Numbered from the stretch's first letter, positions 34,118 to 42,754 are shown. The stretch is 64,000 nt of DNA from an uncultured Porphyromonadaceae bacterium (GCA_900550645.1 URTA01000004.1:1-64000), one strand, 5' to 3'. Notes: generated by a model not told the origin, from the letters alone. A program made the numbers and translations.

Positions 34118-35032
34118 TTATTTAGAGAGTTTTGAATATTCGGTTATTGTGTATGTCTCGCAGATGCCCTTGTCGAGGTATGGCGGGAATTTGCGGCTGC
34201 GTGCCGCCACTGCCATTTTGCTGAAGTCTATCTCAGCGTCAAGTATCTGCATCTTGCCGCCTGACAGTGCTGTGCGTATCAGCTCTTCCACCTTTTCGCG
34301 CCCTTCCACTTCGGGCACGCGGACGCAGTTGTTGAAAAATACGCCGCAGAAGTCCGGGTCGATGTCGGCAGTGCCGAAGCGCCGCGCTATTGAGCGGAGT
34401 ATGCGGTCAGCCTCGTTGTCCTCGCAGACGGCGATGTCGATGTACATCACGTCCCCGCCCGAAAGGCATATCGCCTCTATGCGCTCGCGTGTGCAGCGGT
34501 TGTCGGGGTCTATGAGTATCGCCGGGTTGTGTCGTCCCATCACGTCCTCCTCGAACTGGCGTATGACGACTTCCGCGCCCAGCTCGCGCTCAAAGTATGC
34601 TTCTCGTCCCTCTTTGGTCGCAAAACTGAAAAGCGAACCCATTCGTTTGCCGAGGCCGATTTTGTCCACGATGCGGCTTGCTATCAGGTAATTGCTTTGT
34701 TCTGAGCAGTCGCCCAGGTCAACGTGTGAGGCATAGTCGAGCAGGGTAGCGCGAGCGTCTTCTGCAAGAGTGTACAGGCGGCAAATGCCGTCGCCGCGCT
34801 TGGCTATTGCGAAGTCGCCGTGTTCCAGCATCTTCCCGTTGGCGAGGGCAAACTCGTCAAGCAGCATTTCTGCCAGCTGTTCCGCTGTGCAGTCGGGAGG
34901 GTATGCCATTCCGAGTTCGTCGGCGATACGGCGCATCTGTGTGCCGTCATCGTCATAGATGCTGTAGACCTTGATGTCGTCAGGATCATTGATTACGACC
35001 GCGTATTGCCGTGAGATTGCTATGTGTATCAT
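34118..35032 (-). CDS. Unknown protein (304 aa), partner of the 33031 gene
   Basis: No family recognised. It starts MIHIAISRQYAVVINDPDDI and contains an acidic central part, DLGDCSEQSNYLIASRIVDK, and a region ILIDPDNRCTRERIEAICLS with GGDVMYIDIAVCEDNEADRI, which suggests an alpha/beta fold. No signal peptide or membrane segment. It is the first gene of a two-gene unit. A -7-like box (TAACTTTG, minus strand, 35172-35179) lies about 140 bp upstream with no clear -33. A toxin/antidote, defence or conjugation-accessory role would all be guesses. Confidence 0.65.
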   Translation of the reverse strand: MIHIAISRQYAVVINDPDDIKVYSIYDDDGTQMRRIADELGMAYPPDCTAEQLAEMLLDEFALANGKMLEHGDFAIAKRGDGICRLYTLAEDARATLLDYASHVDLGDCSEQSNYLIASRIVDKIGLGKRMGSLFSFATKEGREAYFERELGAEVVIRQFEEDVMGRHNPAILIDPDNRCTRERIEAICLSGGDVMYIDIAVCEDNEADRILRSIARRFGTADIDPDFCGVFFNNCVRVPEVEGREKVEELIRTALSGGKMQILDAEIDFSKMAVAARSRKFPPYLDKGICETYTITEYSKLSK

Positions 35033-35356
35033 TAGCGTCTTGTTTCATGGTTTCTGATGAGATATATCAAATGCCCCTTGATTTCTCAATGCTGGAATGT
35101 TAAATGTGACATTGCTTGCTGAAGCTGCCAGAAGTCGCGGTTGTGGTTTTGGCGGCTACAACTTGCCAACGCAAAGTTATTGAACATCTGCCGAATTATC
35201 TCCCCCCGAAAGGTAAATTGTTGTAAATTGCGGTTCGTGCTGGCGGTTTTCTGCTGCATAACATATAATTAGTTGCTGCGCGGTGTGTGCCTGCTGTATT
35301 GCAAGCGTCGGAAAATCTATGTAATTTTGGAGTGTCATTCCAAATCTGCATAACTT
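35033..35356. other. 324-bp divergent intergenic region
   Basis: It holds a leftward -7-like box (35172-35179) for the unknown cassette and a full rightward promoter (35299-35329) for the AAA ATPase gene. The remaining sequence is A+T-rich and shows no other structure that I can support. Confidence 0.6.
35299..35329 (+). promoter_or_regulatory. Promoter of the AAA/DUF4143 gene at 35357
   Basis: TTG (35299-35301), 20-bp spacer, TAATTTTG (35322-35329). Predicted start near 35334. Confidence 0.65.
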
Positions 35357-36511
35357 ATGGAGGCGAAATATATACACCGGGACATGGAGGCGACTGTCCG
35401 TGAGGCAGCTCGCTATTTCCCCGTAATAACAGTGACCGGGCCACGGCAGTCTGGCAAGACGACCATGCTGCGGCATCTGTTTGAGCATCTGACGTATTAT
35501 TCATTGGAGAACCCTGACACGCGGGATTTTGCCATGGAAGACCCAGTGCGTTTCCTGAACCTGCACGCTGAGGGGATGATGCTCGATGAGGTGCAGAACG
35601 TGCCGCAGCTGCTGTCGTACATTCAGGGGATAGTTGACAGTGACCCGTCGCGGAGGTTCATCCTTTCGGGAAGTTCCAATTTCTCGCTGCTTCGCAACGT
35701 GTCGCAGTCGCTGGCAGGGCGCACTGGCGTGTTCGAACTCCTGCCGCTGTCGTATGCAGAACTTGGTGACACGGAATATGTGCGAGATGCTGACGGTTTG
35801 ATGTATGGCGGACTTTACCCGGCGGTGTGCAGCGGAAGCAATGTCCCGAAGTTCTTGTATCCGGCATACGTGCGCACATACCTGGAGCGAGACGTGCGTG
35901 ACCTGCTTGCTGTGAAGGACATGCTGCAGTTCAACACGTTCCTGCGGCTGTGTGCCGGGCGTATCGGCTCGGTGTTCAACGCCAGCGACCTTGCCGGCGA
36001 AGTCGGTGTCACGTCCAAGACGATACAGTCGTGGATTTCGATACTGCAAGCGTCATACATCATCTATCTCATGCCGCCGTATCACGAGAACAGCAACAAG
36101 CGGCTGACCAAGTCGCCGAAAATGTATTTCTGCGACACAGGACTGGCGTGCGCGTTGCTCGGCATTGAGTCGAAGGAGCAGCTTGCGTTTCACAGCATGC
36201 GCGGGCATCTGTTTGAGAACCTCATTGTGACTGAGTGCCTGAAACGCCGCCTCAATGAGGGCAAGGACGGCAACCTGTATTTCTACCGCGATTCGAACCA
36301 GAACGAGATAGACATACTGTTGTGCAGCGGCGACGGTGTGGAGGCTGTTGAGGTGAAGAGCGCGATGACCTACAATCGCAGCTTCGAGCGAGCGTTGCGG
36401 CGCGTAGGCGACTGGGTCAAGGCTGATGTGAAGCGTCGGACGATAGTCTATACCGGCGAGCTGGAAAGCACAGAGGGGGACATCCGGCTGGTCAACTATA
36501 CGCATTTCTGA
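35357..36511 (+). CDS. AAA_14/DUF4143 ATP-binding protein
   Basis: A 384-residue protein: AAA_14 ATPase domain (about 1-170) with the Walker A GPRQSGKTTML, Walker B-like EGMMLDEVQNVP and sensor ILSGSSNFSLL, then a DUF4143 domain (about 195-360) holding the restriction-like motif NEIDILLCSGDGVEAVEVKS. Such proteins are common accessory genes in Bacteroidetes and probably bind DNA; their role is unknown. It has its own promoter. A relative with a different N-terminus lies at 55057. Confidence 0.88.
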   Translation: MEAKYIHRDMEATVREAARYFPVITVTGPRQSGKTTMLRHLFEHLTYYSLENPDTRDFAMEDPVRFLNLHAEGMMLDEVQNVPQLLSYIQGIVDSDPSRRFILSGSSNFSLLRNVSQSLAGRTGVFELLPLSYAELGDTEYVRDADGLMYGGLYPAVCSGSNVPKFLYPAYVRTYLERDVRDLLAVKDMLQFNTFLRLCAGRIGSVFNASDLAGEVGVTSKTIQSWISILQASYIIYLMPPYHENSNKRLTKSPKMYFCDTGLACALLGIESKEQLAFHSMRGHLFENLIVTECLKRRLNEGKDGNLYFYRDSNQNEIDILLCSGDGVEAVEVKSAMTYNRSFERALRRVGDWVKADVKRRTIVYTGELESTEGDIRLVNYTHF

Positions 36512-36550
36512 GGCGCAGCCAAAAAGAAAAAACAAAAAATGCGGCTGATA

Positions 36551-36582
36551 TTTGCGTGGTCGGGAAAAAGGTATTAACTTTG
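36551..36582 (+). promoter_or_regulatory. Promoter of tRNA-Pro(CGG)
   Basis: TTTG (36551-36554), 20-bp spacer, TAACTTTG (36575-36582), a textbook match. Confidence 0.75.
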
Positions 36583-36598
36583 CAGTCGCTTAGGCACT

Positions 36599-36672
36599 CG
36601 GGGTGTAGCACAGTTGGTTAGCGCGCTACGTTCGGGACGTAGAGGTCGGAAGTTCGAGTCTTCTCACCCCGA
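36599..36672 (+). tRNA. tRNA-Pro, anticodon CGG
   Basis: A full cloverleaf: acceptor CGGGGTG/CACCCCG, D-stem GCAC/GCGC-type, anticodon stem CTACG/CGTAG with loop TTCGGGA (anticodon CGG), T-stem GGAAG/CTTCT with TTCGAGT. C1-G72 is typical of bacterial tRNA-Pro. CCA is not encoded. Followed by a strong terminator. Confidence 0.95.
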
Positions 36673-36674
36673 CA

Positions 36675-36707
36675 AGCAGGTGAAACAGTTTGTTCACCTG
36701 CTTTTTT
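36675..36707 (+). terminator. Rho-independent terminator after tRNA-Pro(CGG)
   Basis: AGCAGGTGAA (36675-36684) pairs perfectly with TTCACCTGCT (36693-36702) and is followed by a T-run. Confidence 0.9.
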
Positions 36708-36837
36708 GTTGCCCGAACGGTTGGAGTATTCCCCGATAACTCGGAGTGTTCGTAGAACTCTGGTGGTGATAACAATCGGTTGATTTAGTGTGATTTGTCC
36801 TTCGCGTGCGGCACGCTGTGTCACTGCGCAGCTGAGG

Positions 36838-37788
36838 TCAGAAGCGGAAGAAGAAATTGTTCTCGGCGTTCTGCAGGTCAGAGATGTAGAAGTCGATGAA
36901 GAGCAGCGTGGCGAGGAGCAGGATGCCTGTGTTGAAGAGCGAGGTGAGCAGCAGGTACTTGCCTCTTTTCAGCTTCTGCATATAGTATGCTGTCGCGGCA
37001 GACAGCAGTATGCCGACAGCAAATATCCCCACAGGTATCCATTGCATCTGCACCGGGTATATCAGTGATGCGACAACGGTTACAAGCACAGCTATTGCGG
37101 AGTTTAGCATCAGCACGATGCGCCCGCCCGGTTTGCCCATAATGTTTACCAGAGAGTGTTTGTTGTATTGCCAGTCGGTGTCAAATGCCTGGTAGTTGTA
37201 CATGATGTGCGAGCTGCAGGCGTACAGCCCGATTATTATGGCGGCAAATATTGACGGTCCCATGTCGTAGTCGGTAAGCCCTGTTATGGCAGAGTGCCGA
37301 GCCATAAGATATGTTGTTGAGATGACCGCTACCGGACCAAATGTCAGGAGCACAAGTATCGTTGAAATAGGTGAGCGTGCTATGTGCTTTGTGCCGAGGC
37401 ATGAGAACACAATGTGAATTAACAGCATTGCGCCTGGGATAAGAACCCACCATCCTCCGATATACCATATTGCTGCGGCTGCGGCGAGTGCAAGTGTGCC
37501 GAGAGACATGATGTATTTGCGCAGGAGATGCCCTACGCCGTTGTATGGGCGTGTCTGAGTGTATGCCTCAAAGTATTCCGCGCCGATGTCGCCTCCTTGG
37601 GCTATGAATGCACTGACGAAAAGGAGGTTGCTCGTCAGCTGTATGAGTATTGCGAAAGAGAGGCACAACAGGAATGCTGTCATGTCGAAAAAGCCTTGCA
37701 GTGCAGCTGTCGCAGCTCCTGCCACTACCCCGGCTATCCCCAGCGGGAGCGAGGTGAAATCCAAGCTGTTTATTAGGGTTTTGTTCAT
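36838..37788 (-). CDS. UbiA/MenA-like membrane protein with a degenerate first motif
   Basis: A 316-residue polytopic protein with eight or nine hydrophobic segments. The second prenyltransferase-type motif is recognisable (NYQAFDTDWQYNK, 198-210, compare NxRDxxTDxxxGK), as is the N-terminal MenA-like DFTSLPLGIAGVVAG. The first Asp-rich motif, normally NDxxDxxxD, is here LTSNLLFVSAFIAQGGD and lacks the aspartate pattern. It may be a non-canonical prenyltransferase or an inactive relative. A near-consensus -7 (TAACTTTA) lies at 37862-37869. It stands alone between a tRNA and the 38041 gene. Confidence 0.72.
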   Translation of the reverse strand: MNKTLINSLDFTSLPLGIAGVVAGAATAALQGFFDMTAFLLCLSFAILIQLTSNLLFVSAFIAQGGDIGAEYFEAYTQTRPYNGVGHLLRKYIMSLGTLALAAAAAIWYIGGWWVLIPGAMLLIHIVFSCLGTKHIARSPISTILVLLTFGPVAVISTTYLMARHSAITGLTDYDMGPSIFAAIIIGLYACSSHIMYNYQAFDTDWQYNKHSLVNIMGKPGGRIVLMLNSAIAVLVTVVASLIYPVQMQWIPVGIFAVGILLSAATAYYMQKLKRGKYLLLTSLFNTGILLLATLLFIDFYISDLQNAENNFFFRF

Positions 37789-38040
37789 ATAACTGTCCCG
37801 TTATCAGTGGCTTTGGTGACATTCTCTGCCACTTGCGCCTATCGTTGAATGTTTTCGGCTGTAAAGTTATAAAAAGTTTTAGGAATGAGCAAGTGTTGTT
37901 AGTGTAAAATTTCTGCTGAGCCGAAAAATTTTGTCGCGGTTGGTTTTTGGGTGTAAAAAAGCCGCCCTGCGCTTGAATAAATGTGTGCTGGACGGATATA
38001 AGTGAAGCTGTCACCGCTGGTATGCGGCATGGCTGTAATG

Positions 38041-39387
38041 TCATTCGAGGTGGATAGCTGCTGGGTGCAGTACCTTCCAGCAGTTGTCCTCGAAAATGGC
38101 GGAGCCGGCAGTGTCGGTGACTATGCGAGAGCAGGACTCTGCGCCGGCGAGAGAGGGGGCTTCACACGCACCGTATAGTGTGGTCTGTGCGTCGAGCGAC
38201 ACAAGAGCCACGACCGAGGGGTCAGACTCGACTGTGAATGACCCCGTCAGCCCATTGGTGGTTGTGAGGCGGTACACGGTCTTGCCGGGAGTCACCTGTC
38301 GGTCTGCGCGGACGAAAACGCGGTTGCGGTTAGCGCGGCCGAGGTAGATAACCTTTTCAGCACCCTGTGCCGGCTGCTGGCGTGTCGGCGCTTGTCGCGG
38401 CATAGCGGCAGGCTCTGCGGATTTTTCACGCATGGACTGCAATTGCTGTTGCAGCTGGCTGATGCGGGAATTGAGCTGGTCTGCTTGTGAGCGGGCTTCC
38501 TGCTCGGCGGCTCGGCTGTTGTCGAGGGCGCGTCGCAGACGCTCGATCTCCTCATTCTTGGCTGCAATGGTGTTGGCATAGCGTGCTTGCATCTCCTCGA
38601 TCCCGGTATCGGCAGCAGCGGAAGGAGCGTATGAAGGCTCTGGTTGTGGAGCATATTTCTCTTCCTGCTCCGAGGGTTCGGCTTTCTTCCGCTTTTCGGG
38701 AGATGACTGTTGTTGCTCTGGACCTTTCATAGCACGCATTGCGTATAGCACGAGCCAGATGACGATGCCGATGAGGACGATGAGCAGGACGACGTAAATC
38801 CAGGTGCTTGTTGAGCCCTGGTCTGCTTGCGCCACCTCTTCTTCGGCTGATGTTTCTGCCGAAGAGGAGTCAACAGCCTGAACTGGGGCTTCTTGTGCAA
38901 CGGTCTGTTCGGTCGGTGCAGTTTGCGGCTCTTGCTCCTGCGGCTGTTCCTCTGGTTCGGGCTTTGCCGCAGAGGGTTCAGTGACCGACATCGTGCTGAT
39001 GCGGGCTTTGATAGTATTGTTGCGGCTCTGTTCCGCCTTTTTGCTTAGGTTGGCGTTTTGGAAGAAAGTCTTGCTCCAATAGTTTACGAGTTGCTCCTTG
39101 CCCCAAGAGGGGTAGTCCTTGCTGACGGGAGCTGCGAGGAACTGCTTGAGGTTGTCCGCATCGGCTTGGTGTCCTTCGACCATAGAGCGCAGTTCCTTTG
39201 TAGACTTTGCTTTTTTGCCGTCGAGGTAGTCCGACTTGTCGTTGGTGTAACGCAGGTAGACTTGGGCTGCCACGGCGCGTGCGTGGTCCCATTCCTCATC
39301 AGTTACGGCATGTGCCGCGAGCGAGGGGAGGCAGATTGCGGCGGCGAGAAGTCCGCGCAACAGTATTCTTGACGGAGATGTTTTCAT
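38041..39387 (-). CDS. Exported membrane protein with coiled coil, unknown function (448 aa)
   Basis: Signal peptide 1-27 (ending LAAHA), a helical domain (about 28-135), a Pro/Glu/Gln-rich linker (135-195), one transmembrane helix (TWIYVVLLIVLIGIVIWLVL, about 196-218), a cytoplasmic Lys/Glu-rich segment, a coiled coil (about 262-325, EEIERLRRALDNSRAAEQEA) and a C-terminal globular domain (about 345-448, VIYLGRANRNRVFVRADRQV). The layout implies a sensor or scaffold that spans the inner membrane. No family name recognised. A minus-strand -7 box TAACTTTG is at 39419-39426. Confidence 0.75.
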   Translation of the reverse strand: MKTSPSRILLRGLLAAAICLPSLAAHAVTDEEWDHARAVAAQVYLRYTNDKSDYLDGKKAKSTKELRSMVEGHQADADNLKQFLAAPVSKDYPSWGKEQLVNYWSKTFFQNANLSKKAEQSRNNTIKARISTMSVTEPSAAKPEPEEQPQEQEPQTAPTEQTVAQEAPVQAVDSSSAETSAEEEVAQADQGSTSTWIYVVLLIVLIGIVIWLVLYAMRAMKGPEQQQSSPEKRKKAEPSEQEEKYAPQPEPSYAPSAAADTGIEEMQARYANTIAAKNEEIERLRRALDNSRAAEQEARSQADQLNSRISQLQQQLQSMREKSAEPAAMPRQAPTRQQPAQGAEKVIYLGRANRNRVFVRADRQVTPGKTVYRLTTTNGLTGSFTVESDPSVVALVSLDAQTTLYGACEAPSLAGAESCSRIVTDTAGSAIFEDNCWKVLHPAAIHLE

Positions 39388-39455
39388 GATGATTTGGTCA
39401 GTGAATTGTTTTGCGCTGCAAAGTTACATCAATGAGTTGAGAATATCGAATGTGT

Positions 39456-39505
39456 CGTGTAAAAAGTTACGGAGAATGATGATAATCTCCGTAACTTTTT
39501 ACACG
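39456..39505. terminator. Perfect 20-bp inverted repeat, bidirectional terminator
   Basis: CGTGTAAAAAGTTACGGAGA (39456-39475) pairs exactly with 39486-39505 around a 10-nt loop. The stem carries the A- and T-tracts needed for termination in both directions. It ends the leftward Fic gene. Confidence 0.8.
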
Positions 39506-39523
39506 TCTGCCGTAGCGTTTGCG

Positions 39524-40558
39524 TCAGAAATAGGTTTCTACAGCAAATAGGAACTGCTCGACGAATATGCGTTTGAAGGCGGCGATATTGTTCTGTTCGT
39601 AGAACATCAGCATTGCCTTTTTGTAGTCTATTGAGTCTACGGTGCGGAATGAGATAGGGCAGTATCCGTTGGCTATCAGTATGGCGTTACTCGTTATCCG
39701 CGCAGTGCGTTTATTGCCGTCGGCGAAAGCCTGGATGTATGACAGCAGTACGAGGGAGAGCATAGCCTTTTCAAATATGTTCTCCTTGCCGTTGACCAGT
39801 GAGCATGTGTCTTCGAGGGCTTCCCTTATCTGGAACTCGTTGTCGAGCGGGCGGTAGTTTGTTCCGGTTATGCCGACACGGCGGTGACGTATATTGCGGT
39901 CTACGCCGAGGTCTTTGGTCAGGAGGGCGTGGATGTCTTCTATGCGGTGTACGGTGAGCTGCTGCATGTAGTCCGGCGTGTCAAGTACGAAGTCGAGGGT
40001 GTCCTTGTGGTTGAGCAGCATTATTGCTTCCTCCTTGGTCTTGCCCGATGCTGTCAGCCTGTCGCGCAACAGCCGTTCTGTTTCCAGCAGGGAATAAGTA
40101 TTGCCTTCGATTTGCGATGATTTCCAGGACAGGTCTACTCCGAGGCGTTCCATCTCTTTGCGGTATTCAGTCTCGGTCATATTGGTGGTGTTTCGCTCGA
40201 ATTTTTCTTGAGCGGCACGGAGTTCTGACATCTCTTCAGAAGTGAACAGCTCCACATTTGGGAGAATGTCGCGTATGAGGTCGAAGTTGAAGAACTGTTG
40301 TATTTCGCGATCGTCGATGTCTTTGTCGAAATAGGTCGCCATATCGAGTGGCATGGTCAGCTGTGCTTGCGGAGTAAGGCGGTACCTGACAGCCGGGCCT
40401 CTGCCGACGGCTTCAGCTTGCCCATTTTTGACGACTGCGGCGAGCAGCCTTTTCATGGTGCTGTCGCTTGGCGTGTCTGCAATGCCGCTGGTTATTTCCG
40501 CTCGGCTTGACAGCGGGTGGTAGTGCAAAAATTGCAGTATCTGTATGTCTGTGTTCAT
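39524..40558 (-). CDS. Fic-family protein with the catalytic His replaced by Gln
   Basis: A 344-residue Fic protein. The N-terminal winged helix-turn-helix-like region (about 1-62, ILQFLHYHPLSSRAEITSGI) is followed by a helical section with the class II inhibitory motif (S/T)xxxE(G/N), here Ser147..Glu151-Gly152 in KSSQIEGN. The Fic core motif HxFx(D/E)GNxR is present as QAFADGNKR (276-284), where the normally essential histidine is Gln276 (codon CAG at 39731-39733). AMPylation is therefore predicted to be lost. A run of inverted operator-like repeats sits upstream of the gene (40571-40658), so the protein may chiefly act as an autoregulating DNA-binding protein. Confidence 0.88.
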   Translation of the reverse strand: MNTDIQILQFLHYHPLSSRAEITSGIADTPSDSTMKRLLAAVVKNGQAEAVGRGPAVRYRLTPQAQLTMPLDMATYFDKDIDDREIQQFFNFDLIRDILPNVELFTSEEMSELRAAQEKFERNTTNMTETEYRKEMERLGVDLSWKSSQIEGNTYSLLETERLLRDRLTASGKTKEEAIMLLNHKDTLDFVLDTPDYMQQLTVHRIEDIHALLTKDLGVDRNIRHRRVGITGTNYRPLDNEFQIREALEDTCSLVNGKENIFEKAMLSLVLLSYIQAFADGNKRTARITSNAILIANGYCPISFRTVDSIDYKKAMLMFYEQNNIAAFKRIFVEQFLFAVETYF

Positions 40559-40570
40559 GCCGTATGGGTT

Positions 40571-40658
40571 TTATCGGCTCAAAGGTAGTGCTTTTTGGTG
40601 GTTTATCGGCTCAATTTGAGCTGATAAATGCGGTTTTGGGGGTTGAAATGAGCCGATA
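40571..40658. promoter_or_regulatory. Symmetric operator array upstream of fic
   Basis: TTATCGGCTCA occurs at 40571-40581 and 40603-40613; the inverted form occurs at 40617-40628 (TGAGCTGATAAA) and 40649-40658 (TGAGCCGATA). Each pair is spaced 32 bp, about three helical turns. The two inner copies form a near-perfect palindrome (40602-40628). The array overlaps a -7 box (TACCTTTG, minus strand, 40580-40587) of the Fic gene. Confidence 0.75.
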
Positions 40659-40682
40659 GTGGGTGTTGGACGGCGATTCGGG

Positions 40683-41906
40683 TCAGGTGGCGAGGGGTAT
40701 CTCGATGCGGAATGTAGTGCCTACACCGGGTTCGGAGTCCTTGACGTATATGCGTCCACGGTGGTAGTCCTCGATGATGCGTTTGACGAGTGTCAGCCCA
40801 AGTCCCCAGCCGCGTTTCTTGGTGGTGTAGCCGGCATTGAAGACATTGCGGAAGTTCTTGCGTGCGATGCCCTTTCCGGTGTCTGTCACGTCGATGTATG
40901 CGAAGTTCTTTTCGCTGCCGGTGACGATGTCGATGCGTCCCTCGCCGTCCATAGCGTCCACGGCGTTCTTGGTCAGGTTCTCGAGCACCCATGCGAAGAG
41001 TGGAGGGGAAATCATGACGGGGTGGTCGTCTTCGCTGGGGTGCAGTTCCATGATGACCTTTCCGGAGAGTCGGCTGCTCATGTATTCCAGGCCTCGGACA
41101 GTAGCCTCGTTGATGTATTCGAGTTCCATGTCGGGGCGCGAGCCGATTTTGGAGAACCTCTCGGCAATCATGGATAGCCGGCGCACGTCCTTGTCGATTT
41201 CGGAAACGGTGTCGCGGTCGGTGCCTGTGGCTTCGAGGTATTGTGACCATGCCATGAGCGAGGATATTGGGGTGCCGAGCTGGTGCGCGGTTTCCTTGCA
41301 GAGTCCCACCCACACGCGGTTTTGTTCTGCCCGCTTGGTATATACGAAAATGCCGTAAATAACGAAAGCCACGACTATCATTATCACAAGCTGAATATAC
41401 GGGAACTGGCTGAGGCGGCGCAGGAGTATAGAGTCTTCGTAGACTATGTACTGTCTCGTGTTCTCAAACCCTTTTACCTCGATGAAGTGGTCTGAGGTGG
41501 CGGCGGCTGCTGCTATCGACTTGCCGTTGCACATTTTGGCGAGGCGTTTCTGCAGATACTCCTTGTTGGTGTCGGAGAGTTCGAAATAGCTTATCTTGTC
41601 ATGGTCGGCATGGTCGGGTAGGTCAAAGTTGCGAAATTCGGTGATGTTGCCCCGGCTGTCGGCGACCATGACGGGAATTGTGTTGTTTTGCTGTATGATT
41701 TCGAGAATGAATTCGAAGTCGGCATCGTCGCTTGATGAAGCGAGTTTTTCGGTAGCCTTTGCCCAGATGTTCATCCGCTCGCGTTCCTGACGGGCGAGCT
41801 GTTTGACGAGGTTGTTGGAGATGAGCAGGAACGCCGTCACCGCTGCGAGCGCAAGGGCGAGGAAAAGGAATTTCCATAGCTGGCGTTTGTCGTAGACTAT
41901 CCTCAT
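40683..41906 (-). CDS. Sensor histidine kinase
   Basis: A 407-residue kinase: transmembrane helix 1 (LWKFLFLALALAAVTAFLLI, 10-30), an extracytoplasmic sensor part (about 31-170), helix 2 (IQLVIMIVVAFVIYGIFVYT, 171-190), the phosphoacceptor His208 in KETAHQLGTPISSLM, and an HATPase domain with N box VLENLTKNAVDAM, DTGKGI and GWGLGLTLV. ATG 41906 is chosen because it overlaps the stop of the HAD gene as ATGA. No response regulator is nearby, so this is an orphan kinase. It is the last gene of a probable gyrB-to-kinase operon. Confidence 0.93.
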   Translation of the reverse strand: MRIVYDKRQLWKFLFLALALAAVTAFLLISNNLVKQLARQERERMNIWAKATEKLASSSDDADFEFILEIIQQNNTIPVMVADSRGNITEFRNFDLPDHADHDKISYFELSDTNKEYLQKRLAKMCNGKSIAAAAATSDHFIEVKGFENTRQYIVYEDSILLRRLSQFPYIQLVIMIVVAFVIYGIFVYTKRAEQNRVWVGLCKETAHQLGTPISSLMAWSQYLEATGTDRDTVSEIDKDVRRLSMIAERFSKIGSRPDMELEYINEATVRGLEYMSSRLSGKVIMELHPSEDDHPVMISPPLFAWVLENLTKNAVDAMDGEGRIDIVTGSEKNFAYIDVTDTGKGIARKNFRNVFNAGYTTKKRGWGLGLTLVKRIIEDYHRGRIYVKDSEPGVGTTFRIEIPLAT

Positions 41907-42754
41907 TGCTGTCTGTTCATGTCGTCGAGAATGAACCGTGCCACGGCATCGGTGTCGTTTGTGTCGATAACGATGTCGGCAGCCTGCCGGGCTTCGGGCA
42001 CGGCGTTGCCCACGGCTACTGCCACGTCTGCTATCTCCATTAGCGGCAGGTCGTTGACGTTGTCGCCGAAGGAGATTATCCTCTCCGCGCCGATGTTCCG
42101 GGCGAGGCGGCGGACGGCGTTGGCCTTGGTGGTCTGCGGTCCGAACACTTCGACTATTGACGTTTCCGGCCCGAATATGTCGTGGTAGCAAAGCGGCGTG
42201 ACCGGCAGGGTCTTGATGCGCTCGTATGCGGCGCGAGCCTTGTCGTCGGGCTGCATGGCGTAGAATAGCACCACGTCTTCGAGGCAGTTAGGCACGCCGT
42301 CGGGCTGGCAGTCGAGGCTCTCAAAATGCTTGTATGGGTTGTCGATGCGCTCGGCGAGGAACTGCCGCTCTGTTTCTGACATTTCGCCGTAGTGGTATAT
42401 CTCGATTTTGCCGTTCACGAGACGGTATATGAAAGTCGGAGTGCCGCATTCGCGGTATATCTCCACCATTCCCCTGACGGTGTCGGCAGGTATGCCGTAT
42501 ATGTCGGAGTAAATGCCTGTCGAAGCATCCCATAGGGCGGCACCCGTCATTACCACGGCCGGCAGGGTCATGTGTATGCCGTCAAGCAGCGTGCTGACGG
42601 TCGCAGGAGTGCGAGCTGTGGCTACTGTGAAAAGCGCACCGTCCGCTATAGCGCGGTTGAGCATCTCGCGGCTGCGTGGGCTTACCACGGAGCTGGTGTT
42701 GAGCAGCGTGCCGTCGAGGTCGCTGACGTACAGTGTCCGTGCCTTGCTGTTCAT
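41903..42754 (-). CDS. Cof-type HAD-superfamily phosphatase
   Basis: A 283-residue HAD hydrolase. Motif I is DLDGTLL, motif II is the ATARTPATVS region, and motif IV is SFGDNVNDLPLM; a C2-type cap lies between. The substrate is probably a sugar phosphate or similar small phosphate ester. ATG 42754 is chosen because it gives the usual start just before the DxDGT motif. Its stop overlaps the kinase start. It follows the DUF4834 gene. Confidence 0.92.
   Translation of the reverse strand: MNSKARTLYVSDLDGTLLNTSSVVSPRSREMLNRAIADGALFTVATARTPATVSTLLDGIHMTLPAVVMTGAALWDASTGIYSDIYGIPADTVRGMVEIYRECGTPTFIYRLVNGKIEIYHYGEMSETERQFLAERIDNPYKHFESLDCQPDGVPNCLEDVVLFYAMQPDDKARAAYERIKTLPVTPLCYHDIFGPETSIVEVFGPQTTKANAVRRLARNIGAERIISFGDNVNDLPLMEIADVAVAVGNAVPEARQAADIVIDTNDTDAVARFILDDMNRQQ

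Noticed and set aside
33115..34125. 336-codon plus-strand reading frame opposite the 33031 gene
   Set aside because: It is a shadow: Leu/Val/Phe-rich with no start context, while the minus frame has an ordered motif pattern and is 7 bp from its partner gene.
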